Part shown: one piece after another, positions 56,557 to 64,000 of the stretch
Position numbering within the stretch: the first letter of the stretch is position 1
Layout of the letters: every line of letters begins with the position of its first letter
Source: JBDTSW01 sp963758845
GTDB lineage: Bacteria; Actinomycetota; Thermoleophilia; Solirubrobacterales; 70-9
Length of the DNA: 64,000 nt
Direction of reading: 5' to 3'
Assembly: GCA_963758845.1 (NCBI GenBank)
Contig: CAVWWX010000002.1
Coordinates: 2,294,001 to 2,358,000 of the forward strand
Notes under the pieces: generated by a model
The model's database searches: none
The model's input: only the letters and a program-made list of their open reading frames with translations
What the model was told of the DNA's origin: nothing
Made by a program: the position numbers and the translations under genes

Positions 56557-59500
56557 ATGCCGCTACGGCTGATCGTCGGACCCCCGAACTCCGGTCGCGC
56601 CGGAGAGGTCCGGCGGCGGCTGGTCGACCGCGCGGCCGAGGAGCCGGTGCTGGTCGTCCCCACCGGCGATGACGCCGCCTGGTTCGAGCGCGAGCTATGC
56701 GCCGGCGGCACGCCCGCGCTGGGGATCTCGATCCGCACCTTCGGCTGGCTCTTCCAGGACATCGCCGCGGCGCTCGCGCTCGAGATGGGCCCGCAACTCA
56801 CGGCGCCACAGCGGCTGGCCCTGCTGCGCGCCGCCATCTCAACCACCGAGCTGGGCCGCCTTCGCCGCTCGGCCCAGCGCCCGGGGTTCGCCCCTGCGCT
56901 CGACTCGCTGCTCGAGGAGCTCCAGGCGGCGCTGGTCGATCCCGCCGAGCTCGCCGAGCGCGCCGCCGCGCTGGAGGACGGAGCCCACGAGGCCGAGCTC
57001 GCGGCTCTCTACGGCGCCTACACCGGCCTGCGCGAGCGCTCGGGTCGAAGCGACCGGGGCGCGGTGGCGGACGCGGTCCTGGCCGGGATGCGCTCAGGCG
57101 CCGGCGCCTGGGGCGCGAGGCCCGTCTTCCTCTACGGCTTCGACGACCTGACGCTGGCCCAGCGCGAGCTGGTCGCCGAGCTCTCCAAGGGCGGCGACGT
57201 GACGGTGGCGCTCAACTACGCCGACCGGCGCTCGCTGGCGGCCAGGGCCACGCTGGTCGGCGAGCTTGTCGACGAGGGCGGCGAGATCGAGGACCGGCTC
57301 GAGGCCCCCGAAGGGCACACCCCCCACGCGTCCCTCAGTCACCTGGACTCCTCCCTGTTCGAGCCGGCCGCGGACCGGGTGGCGCTGGACGATGGCGTCC
57401 GCCTGCTGGAGTGCGCGGGCGAGCGCGGCGAGGCCGAGGCGATCGGGGCAGAGGTGGCGCGCCTCCTCGCGAACGGCACGGACCCGGGCGACGTCGCGGT
57501 GGTGGTGCGCCACCCCAACGCCTCGGGCCACGTGCTGGCCTCGGTCCTGAGCGGCTATGGCATCCCGGTGGCCCTCGAGGCCCAGGCCCCGGTCGACCGC
57601 ACCGCCGTCGGGCGCTCCCTCGTGTCGCTGTGCCGGGCCGCGGGCCCCAGGGGCACCGCCGAGGACCTGCTGGCCCACCTGCGGGCGGACCCCACGGTGC
57701 GCGCTGGTATCACCGACCGGGTCGAGGAGCGGATCCGCCGCGGCGAGGCCGTCAGCTCCGACGACGTATTCGCGACCTGGGAGCGAGCGCCCCGGCACCT
57801 CTCCCGGCTCCGCGCGGCGGCGAGCCCGGCACAACGCCTCCACGTGCTGGCGTCGGTCGCGCGCGAGGTCGCCGAGGGCGCCCACCGGGGCGAGGCCCCG
57901 CTGGCGGCCTCGGGTGACACCGGCGGCGCCGAGATGCTGCACCCGCTCGAGTTGCGCGCCGCGGTCGCGGCGGCCGAGCTGCTGGAGGAACTGGCCACGC
58001 TGGGCGAGCTGCCGGACTGCCCCCAGCCGACGCTCGACGACGCGGTCGAAGCGCTCGAGGGGGCGACCGTACCGACCTGGCGGGGCCCAACCGACGGGCG
58101 CGTTCGCATCCTCAGCCCGTACCGGCTGCGCGCCGGCCGGGCCCGGTATCTCTTCGTCGCCGCCCTCGGGGACGGCGAGTTCCCGGCGGCCGCCCCGCCC
58201 GACCCCCTGTTGGGCGACGACCGCCGGCGCGCGCTCGGGATCGCCGCGCTGGCGCGCCGCGAGCAGGCCGACGAAGAGCGCTACCTGTTTCACGCGTGCG
58301 TCTCGCGGCCCACCGAGGGGCTCTACCTGTGCTGGCGAAGCTGCAACGACGAGGGCACCGCGCTCGCCCGCTCTCCCTTCATCGACGAGGTCCTCGACCT
58401 GCTCGGCGACTCGCCGGCCGCCGCCGAGGAGGAGCTGAAGGAGTCGCGCGGCCTCGAGCGGGTCGTCCACCCGCCCGCCCACGCGCCCAGCGAACGCGAG
58501 CTGGCCCGCTCGCTCGCCGTTCGCGGGCCCGGCGCCGACGCCGCCGGCACGCTCGACGCGATCGGCGTCTCCGGGGCCACGCGGCAGCGCGTCCTCGCGG
58601 CGGTCGAGGCGGCGGGCGCCAACGGCCTGCTGCCGGGGCCCCTGAAGGTGCCGGCGGTACTGGAGAGCCTGCGCGACCGCCGGGTCCTGAGCGCCAACCA
58701 GCTCGAGGGCTGGCTGAGCTGCCCGTACCGCTGGTTCGTCGAGCACGAGCTGGCGCCCCAGCGGCTCGAGCCCGAGAGCGACCCGCTGTGGCTGGGCGGG
58801 CTGGTCCACGACGTGCTCGAACGGCTCTATCGCGAGCGTCCCGGCAGCGATGCCATCCCGCGCGAGGGCGACCTGGAGCGCTGGCGCGAGCGTTTCTCCG
58901 AGCTGCTCGACGAGGCCGTCTCCGAGGCCCGGCTGGGCCCGGAGCGGGTGGCCGTGGTCGCACGGATGCGCGAGCAGGTGGGCCGCTTCCTGGCGGACGA
59001 GGCGGCGAGTGAGACCCCGCTTCGCCCGCGGGAGAACCTGCTCGAGCGCAGCTTCGGCATGGACGATCCCGACGATCCGGGAGGCCTCGACCTCGGCGAG
59101 TTCACGCTGCGCGGGAAGATCGACCGAATCGACGTCGCGCCCGACGGTGTCGGGGCGGTGGTCCGCGACTACAAGACGGGCCGCAACGTCACCGGCGCCC
59201 CCAAGTTCAAGGACAACGGCTCGCTCCAGATCCAGCTGTACATGCTGGTAGCCCAGGCGCTCTTGGGCCTGGATGTCGTGGGCGGCCTGTACCAGCCGCT
59301 CGGCGCCGTCAAGGCAAGCGATCGCAAGCCGCGCGGCGTCGTGCTGAAGGGGGACGACCGCGCCGACGGGCTCACGCTGGTGCGCACCGACCTGCGCGAC
59401 GAGGACACCTTCGACGCGGTGCTCCAGGACGCCCGCGAGCTGGCCGTGCAAAAGGGCGCCGAGCTTCGCAGCGGGAAGATCGACCGGGCGCCACTCAACG

Positions 59501-59598
59501 GCACCTGCCCGACGTACTGCACCTTCCAGCCGATCTGCCGGCTCGAGCGGGCGATCGGGCTCCCCTCCGAGGACGGAAACGGGGACGACTCCGAGTGA
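56557..59598 (+). CDS. addB: AddB-like helicase-nuclease subunit with Fe-S cluster
   Basis: 1013 residues from ATG 56557. N-terminal inactive helicase-like region (RLIVGPPNSGRAGEVRRRL in place of Walker A, no GKT/S), UvrD-like middle (GDVAVVVRHPN, FVAALGDGEFP) and C-terminal PD-(D/E)XK nuclease (RGKIDRIDVAPDGVGAVVRDYKTG). Cysteines SCPYRW and CPTYCTFQPIC form the AddB-type Fe-S staple. Processes double-strand breaks with the subunit encoded next (GTGA overlap). Confidence 0.87.
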   Translation: MPLRLIVGPPNSGRAGEVRRRLVDRAAEEPVLVVPTGDDAAWFERELCAGGTPALGISIRTFGWLFQDIAAALALEMGPQLTAPQRLALLRAAISTTELGRLRRSAQRPGFAPALDSLLEELQAALVDPAELAERAAALEDGAHEAELAALYGAYTGLRERSGRSDRGAVADAVLAGMRSGAGAWGARPVFLYGFDDLTLAQRELVAELSKGGDVTVALNYADRRSLAARATLVGELVDEGGEIEDRLEAPEGHTPHASLSHLDSSLFEPAADRVALDDGVRLLECAGERGEAEAIGAEVARLLANGTDPGDVAVVVRHPNASGHVLASVLSGYGIPVALEAQAPVDRTAVGRSLVSLCRAAGPRGTAEDLLAHLRADPTVRAGITDRVEERIRRGEAVSSDDVFATWERAPRHLSRLRAAASPAQRLHVLASVAREVAEGAHRGEAPLAASGDTGGAEMLHPLELRAAVAAAELLEELATLGELPDCPQPTLDDAVEALEGATVPTWRGPTDGRVRILSPYRLRAGRARYLFVAALGDGEFPAAAPPDPLLGDDRRRALGIAALARREQADEERYLFHACVSRPTEGLYLCWRSCNDEGTALARSPFIDEVLDLLGDSPAAAEEELKESRGLERVVHPPAHAPSERELARSLAVRGPGADAAGTLDAIGVSGATRQRVLAAVEAAGANGLLPGPLKVPAVLESLRDRRVLSANQLEGWLSCPYRWFVEHELAPQRLEPESDPLWLGGLVHDVLERLYRERPGSDAIPREGDLERWRERFSELLDEAVSEARLGPERVAVVARMREQVGRFLADEAASETPLRPRENLLERSFGMDDPDDPGGLDLGEFTLRGKIDRIDVAPDGVGAVVRDYKTGRNVTGAPKFKDNGSLQIQLYMLVAQALLGLDVVGGLYQPLGAVKASDRKPRGVVLKGDDRADGLTLVRTDLRDEDTFDAVLQDARELAVQKGAELRSGKIDRAPLNGTCPTYCTFQPICRLERAIGLPSEDGNGDDSE

Positions 59599-62500
59599 CG
59601 GCGCCGGCCCCGACTCCCGAGCAGCGGGCCGCGATCGAGGCGCGCGACCGCGACGTGTTCCTCGAGGCGGGCGCGGGCACCGGGAAGACCCGCGTGCTCG
59701 TCGAGCGCTACTGCGAGGCGATCGCCGTCGACGGCGTCGAGGTCGACCAGATCCTTGCCTTCACCTTCACCGAGCGCGCGGCCGCCGAGCTCCGCGAACG
59801 GGTGCGGCGCTCGCTGATGGAGCGCGCCGGCGAGGCTCGGGCGAAGGGAGATACCGAGCGGGCCGCTGGATTGGGCGCGAACGCCCGCGCGACCGAGCGT
59901 GCCTTCATCACCACGATTCACGGCTTCTGCCGGCGGGTGCTGGCCGCGCACCCGGTCGCGGCGGGCCTGGATCCCCGCTTCCGCGTGCTCGACGAGATGG
60001 AGGCGGCGCGGCTTCGCGACCGTGCCTTCACCGCGGCGCTCGCCGAGCTGATGGACCACGGGGGGGCCGACGCGGTCCGCGCCGCCGCCGCCTACCGCCC
60101 CTACCGCCTGGCCGAGATGACGCTCGCCGCTCACGCCCGGCTGCGCAGCCAGGGCATGGACCCGCCGCGCCTGCCGCCCGTGGCCGAGGCGATCCGCTCG
60201 GCGGATGGAGGCGACGAGCCGGACCCGCTCACCGCGTTCGAGCTCGAGGCCGCCGGAGTCGCGCGGACCGCGCTCGAGGCCTTGCTCGAGGGCTTCCACC
60301 GGCGCTACGAGCGGCTGAAGGCCGAGCGCTCCGGCCTTGACTTCGCCGACCTCGAGCTGCGCGCCCTTGCCCTCCTGCGCGAGTCGGCGGCGGTCAGCGA
60401 GGCCTGGCGCGAGCGCTTCGCCCACGTCTTGGTGGACGAGTTCCAGGACACCAACCGGGTCCAGCTGGACCTGATCGAGGAGCTGCGAGGCGATGGAACC
60501 CGGCTCTTCTGCGTGGGCGACGAGCACCAGTCGATCTACCGGTTCCGCAACGCCGACCTCCAGGTCTTCCGCGACCGGCGGGCCGAGGCGGGCGCGGACC
60601 CCGGTACCGAGCTGCTGGCGCTTCGCGGCAACTTCCGCTCGCTGCCGGCTCCGCTCGCGGCCGTGAACGAGGCGGGCGGCGCGCTGCTCGACGGCTTCGG
60701 CGGGCTGACCTGGGGGCGGCCGCAGCCGGAGTTCGGCGAGCCCGCCGGCACCGTCGAACTGCTCCTCACCGAGGACCCGCGCTCGGGCGACGCGCCGCGT
60801 TGGAAGAGCGACGAGATCCAGCTCGAGCCCCCGCCCTCGGAGGGCTCACCGTCGGTCGTCGCCGAGGCGCGCTTCCTGGCGCGCCGGCTGCGCGAGCTGG
60901 TCGATGCCGACGAGGCCGGGCGCGGAGACATCGTCGTGCTGCTGCGCGCCTTCACCCACGTGGATGCCTACGAGGAGGCGCTGGGCCGGGCCGGGCTCGA
61001 TCCCTACGTCGTGGGCGGGCGCGGGTACTGGTCGCAGCAGCAGGTGGAGGACCTGACCCGGCTCCTGGGCTGTATCTCGAACCCCCTCGACGACGAGCTC
61101 CTCTTCGGCGCCCTCGCGTCACCCGCCGGCGGCGTGAGCCCCGATGCGCTCTGGCTCCTGCGCCAGGCCGCGGGTTCGGGGCGCCACATCTGGCCGCTCG
61201 TCGAGTGGCGCTACGGCGGTGCCGAGCGCCAGCCGTTCGAGCCCGACCCGGAGTGGCTGGAGCACATCCCCGGCGAGGACGCCGAGCGGCTGCGGCGGTT
61301 CTGCTCGATCCTCGCTCCCCTGCGCGACGAGGCGCCGCTGATCGGCCTCGAGGCGCTGGTCGAGCGGGCGATGACCGCCTTCGGCTATGACCTTGCACTC
61401 TTGGCCCGCCCGGGCGGGGCGGGCAGGATGGCGAACGTCCGCAAGCTGATGCGCCTCGCGCGCGAGTTCGAGCGACACGAGGGGCGCGACCTCGCCGCGT
61501 TCCTCCTGGCGGCCGCCGAGAGCGCCAAGCGCGACGAGCGCGAGGGCATGGCACCGGTCCGGGCGGAGGGACACGACGGAGTGCGGGTGATGACCGTCCA
61601 CGCCGCGAAGGGGCTCCAGTTCCCGGTCGTCGCGGTGCCCGACCTGGGGCGCAGCCTCAGCGCCGGGCACTCGTGGAGCGACGTCACGATCGGCCCGATG
61701 CCGCGCCAAGAGGGCGAGCGCCAGCGCTTCGGCATGCGCCTGGTGTTCCCCTCGTCGGACTCGTTCGGGCTGTGGGAGCTCTCGCGTCTGAACCGCGAGG
61801 AGGCCGAGGCGGAGGCCGAGGAGGGGTGCCGCCTCGTGTACGTCGCTGCGACTCGCGCCGAGGACCGGCTGATCCTCTCGGGCGCCTACGACGAGCGCTG
61901 TCTCGAGCAGGGGGAACGCAGGCCGTCGGACTCGCCGCTCCGCCGGCTGCTGCCGAAGCTGTGCGAGCGTGGCTGGGCGGGCGGCGACGGCGAAGTCGAG
62001 CTGCCGGCCCCCACCCGGGCCCTGGGCATCGAGCCGGCCCAGCCCTCGGCCGCCGTGCTCCCCCTCCGGGTGTCGGTGATCCGCCCCGACCCGGCCCGCG
62101 CCGAGTGGCTGTGCGAGCGCCTGCCGGAGGCGGAGGCGATGGCGGCGGAGGACGGCGGCGGGCCACCGCCGCTGATGAGCGAGCGCCCGCGCCAGGCGCC
62201 CGTGGGCCATCTCTCCTACTCGGCGCTCGCCGAGTACGAGCGCTGCGGGTACCGCTTCTACGTCGAGCGGCTGCTGGGCGTGCGCCCGGCCGCCGCGGCC
62301 GCCGTGACGCCACCGGCCGGGCCGGGCGAGGAGGAGGGGGCCGAGGGCGTCGACGTCGTCGTCGAACCCGACCCGGACGCCGGCTCGGCCGAGCCGCGCG
62401 CCCGGGCACTGGCGGTGGGGAACGCGACGCACGCCGCCCTCGAGCGCTCGATCCGCGATGGATGGTCGGCGGTCGACGAGGCCGTGATGGACGGCCTGCT

Positions 62501-63143
62501 GGCGCAGGAGGGCCTGGCCGAGGACGCCGAGGCGCGCGAGCGGGTGCTGGCGGGCGTGGGCGCCTGGCTGGGATCGGGCCTGCGCGACGAGCTGGCCGGA
62601 TACGCGCTCCGCCCCGAGGTGCCGTTCGTCCTGCCGGTCGGGGGCACCGTGATCCGCGGCCAGATCGACCTCCTCGCCCAGGGCCCGGGCGGTGAGCGAG
62701 TGGTGGTGGACTTCAAGACCGACGCGCTCAAGGGCCGCGCGCCGGCCGACCTCGTCGGGCGCTACGCCGCCCAGCGCGAGGTCTACGCCTTGGCGGCGGC
62801 CGGCGACGGCGCCGTCCGCGCGGTGCACCTCTTCCTCGAGCGCGCGGAGGAGCCCGTCGAGGACGGCTTCGGCCCGGCCGAGCTCGACGCCGCCCGCGAG
62901 CGCCTCGGGAGCCTGATCGACCGGATCCAGGGCGGGGCCTTCGCGCCCACCGACTCGCCCACCTCGGCGACCTGCTTTGGCTGCCCGGCCGCCGCGCGCC
63001 TTTGCCCGCACCCCGCCTGGCGGCCCCGGGCGGCGGCGGGGCTGCCCGCCGTCATCGACGAGGAGGACGCGGGCGAGATCGTCGCCGCCGCGGCGTCCGC
63101 GAACGGCGGCCAGCCCGCCGCCCAGGGCACACTGTTCGATTGA
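59595..63143 (+). CDS. addA: AddA-like UvrD/Rep helicase-nuclease subunit
   Basis: 1182 residues from GTG. Walker A FLEAGAGTGKTRVLVERY; motif II VLVDEFQDTNRVQ; motif III region FCVGDEHQSIYRFRNAD; motifs V-VI VRVMTVHAAKGLQFPVVAV and RLVYVAATRAEDRL. C-terminal RecB-type nuclease (VVVDFKTDALKGRAPADLVGRY). A cysteine group near the end (SATCFGCPAAARLCPH) resembles the Fe-S site of AddB, unusual for AddA. Partner of the preceding gene. Confidence 0.9.
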   Translation: MTAPAPTPEQRAAIEARDRDVFLEAGAGTGKTRVLVERYCEAIAVDGVEVDQILAFTFTERAAAELRERVRRSLMERAGEARAKGDTERAAGLGANARATERAFITTIHGFCRRVLAAHPVAAGLDPRFRVLDEMEAARLRDRAFTAALAELMDHGGADAVRAAAAYRPYRLAEMTLAAHARLRSQGMDPPRLPPVAEAIRSADGGDEPDPLTAFELEAAGVARTALEALLEGFHRRYERLKAERSGLDFADLELRALALLRESAAVSEAWRERFAHVLVDEFQDTNRVQLDLIEELRGDGTRLFCVGDEHQSIYRFRNADLQVFRDRRAEAGADPGTELLALRGNFRSLPAPLAAVNEAGGALLDGFGGLTWGRPQPEFGEPAGTVELLLTEDPRSGDAPRWKSDEIQLEPPPSEGSPSVVAEARFLARRLRELVDADEAGRGDIVVLLRAFTHVDAYEEALGRAGLDPYVVGGRGYWSQQQVEDLTRLLGCISNPLDDELLFGALASPAGGVSPDALWLLRQAAGSGRHIWPLVEWRYGGAERQPFEPDPEWLEHIPGEDAERLRRFCSILAPLRDEAPLIGLEALVERAMTAFGYDLALLARPGGAGRMANVRKLMRLAREFERHEGRDLAAFLLAAAESAKRDEREGMAPVRAEGHDGVRVMTVHAAKGLQFPVVAVPDLGRSLSAGHSWSDVTIGPMPRQEGERQRFGMRLVFPSSDSFGLWELSRLNREEAEAEAEEGCRLVYVAATRAEDRLILSGAYDERCLEQGERRPSDSPLRRLLPKLCERGWAGGDGEVELPAPTRALGIEPAQPSAAVLPLRVSVIRPDPARAEWLCERLPEAEAMAAEDGGGPPPLMSERPRQAPVGHLSYSALAEYERCGYRFYVERLLGVRPAAAAAVTPPAGPGEEEGAEGVDVVVEPDPDAGSAEPRARALAVGNATHAALERSIRDGWSAVDEAVMDGLLAQEGLAEDAEARERVLAGVGAWLGSGLRDELAGYALRPEVPFVLPVGGTVIRGQIDLLAQGPGGERVVVDFKTDALKGRAPADLVGRYAAQREVYALAAAGDGAVRAVHLFLERAEEPVEDGFGPAELDAARERLGSLIDRIQGGAFAPTDSPTSATCFGCPAAARLCPHPAWRPRAAAGLPAVIDEEDAGEIVAAAASANGGQPAAQGTLFD

Positions 63144-63153
63144 ATCCCTGCCG

Positions 63154-63744
63154 ATGACCCTCGCGGTCTTCGGCTACGGATCCCTCGCCAGCCCGGCGAG
63201 CGCGGCGCTCAGCCTTGGCCGCGAGGTCGAGCCCGCCGGCATCGTCCGCCTGGCGGGGTGGCGCCGGCGGTGGACGATCTATCGCGACAACCGGTCGGTC
63301 GAGAAGACGTTCGCGCTAGCGGATGGAACCGTGCCGCCGTACGTCGTCGGCCTCAACCTCGAGCGCGACCCGGGTTGCGCGGGCGCCAACGGCGTCCTGA
63401 TCGAGATCACCGAGGACGAGGCGGCGCGCCTGGACCTACGTGAGCTGCGCTACGACCGCGCCGACGCCGCCGCCGACGTCCGGCCGCTCGACGACGGCGG
63501 GGCCGTCCCGGCGTTCGACCAGGTGATCGCCTACACGGCGAAGCCCCAACAGCACACGCCCGAGGCCCCACCCGGCGCGATCGTCATGGCCGAGTACGTC
63601 CGCACCGTCGAGGCGGCATTCGCCGCCCTCGGCCCGGGCCAACTCGACCTCTACCACGACACCACCGACCCCCCACCCGTTGAGCCCTCAGAGGCGACGC
63701 TGGTCGCCGACGACATCCCGAAGGGCAACCCCCGAGGGTGGTAA
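63154..63744 (+). CDS. Gamma-glutamylcyclotransferase-like protein
   Basis: 196 residues from ATG 63154. N-terminal LAVFGYGSLASPASAALSLG gives the GGCT-fold substrate loop (YGSL), then GWRRRWTIYRDNRS and PYVVGLNLERDPG with a possible catalytic Glu in ITEDEAARLDLRE. Many relatives of this fold are not GGCTs. The upstream frame extension overlaps the helicase and is ignored. Confidence 0.75.
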   Translation: MTLAVFGYGSLASPASAALSLGREVEPAGIVRLAGWRRRWTIYRDNRSVEKTFALADGTVPPYVVGLNLERDPGCAGANGVLIEITEDEAARLDLRELRYDRADAAADVRPLDDGGAVPAFDQVIAYTAKPQQHTPEAPPGAIVMAEYVRTVEAAFAALGPGQLDLYHDTTDPPPVEPSEATLVADDIPKGNPRGW

Positions 63745-63805
63745 GGCCGGCCAGTTTGAGGACCGACCGAACTTGCGCACGGAGATGGTGCGTTTCTTCG
63801 GTTGG

Positions 63806-64000
63806 TCACCCCGCCGCGAGCACCGTCTCGACGTTCTCGCGGTGGACTTCCTCGTAGCCGTGGTAGTAGATGATCCAGCCGGCGGCGAGGGGGCCGGCGA
63901 TCAGCTCCTCGAGTGGGGTCTCGCGCAGGTCGGGCTCGTCCGGCAGGCGCTTGAGGACCCGGATGTACTGCTGCGTCGCCCGGTTGAGCCCCTTGGAGTA
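63806..64000 (-). CDS. Partial hypothetical protein (C-terminal 64 residues)
   Basis: Minus-strand frame enters at 64000 and stops with TGA at 63806: LNRATQQYIRVLKRLPDEPD, TPLEELIAGPLAAGW, IIYYHGYEEVHRENVETVLA, AG. The 5' part is outside the window. Not recognised. Confidence 0.55.
   Translation of the reverse strand, partial: YSKGLNRATQQYIRVLKRLPDEPDLRETPLEELIAGPLAAGWIIYYHGYEEVHRENVETVLAAG

Noticed and set aside
57094..59451. 785-residue minus-strand ORF opposite the addB-like gene
   Set aside because: Antisense shadow of a high-GC gene; composition is His/Arg/Gly-rich with no domain, while the plus frame has all AddB features.

Overview
The window is high-GC DNA with short intergenic gaps, many GTG/TTG starts and 4-bp stop/start overlaps. 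Group 1h-type [NiFe]-hydrogenase genes, iron-sulfur AddAB-type helicase-nuclease genes, a WS/DGAT acyltransferase and many 'MSQENVE...' SnoaL-like proteins point to an actinobacterium, probably of the Thermoleophilia (Solirubrobacterales/Gaiellales). That placement is inferred from gene content, not from a marker tree. No rRNA gene and no intact tRNA gene was seen.

Layout. 1-2772: a minus-strand operon of membrane and membrane-anchored proteins, with the last gene cut by the window edge. 2820-4342: a heme-oxygenase-fold diiron-type protein and a DipZ-like thioredoxin-fold protein without redox cysteines. 4350-20751: a hydrogen-oxidation locus. It has a NicO-type nickel transporter, a Fur-family regulator with a Nur-type box upstream, then one long plus-strand operon: hypC, a second hypC-like gene, hypD, hypE, hhyS, hhyL, a NifU/Rieske-like fusion, three conserved cluster proteins, a maturation protease, hypA, hypB, a double-SIS protein and hypF (frameshifted as given). 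A 66-residue protein with 23 histidines converges on hypF. 20813-32855: mostly housekeeping genes (double GNAT, IspH, DUF4242, aminotransferase, M28 peptidase, patatin, WS/DGAT, secreted protease, DMT permease, SpoIIE phosphatase plus STAS protein).

32944-53472 is an accessory region. It holds two arrays of small SnoaL/NTF2-fold paralogues: array A (32944-37256, nine domains) and array B (47743-50341, six domains). Four more lie between them. Within runs the genes are 3 nt apart. Almost every run begins with the same sequence, a GATACT hexamer 8-9 nt before the ATG, as expected for leaderless transcripts. Three 38-bp direct repeats (37617, 50633, 53435) copy the 3' end of an intact MIP18-family gene. 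With a tyrosine-recombinase tail at 50421-50537 they look like attachment-site scars of stacked, decayed integrative elements. The 37.6-50.6 kb segment carries UspA, AlkD-like, AraC plus NmrA-like pair, CDF-like, methyltransferase and rhodanese genes, palindromic repeats and a tRNA fragment.

53951-64000 returns to a core-like layout: FxsA, a HAD hydrolase running into a truncated NicO fragment, an AddB-like nuclease and AddA-like helicase pair, a GGCT-like protein and a partial minus-strand gene.

How the genes fit together: nickel import, nickel sensing and possibly nickel buffering feed HypA/HypB. HypC/D/E/F build the Fe(CN)2CO group and the protease matures HhyL. HhySL then oxidises hydrogen, probably at atmospheric levels. 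The SnoaL arrays have no evident pathway partner and are the least explained part of the window.
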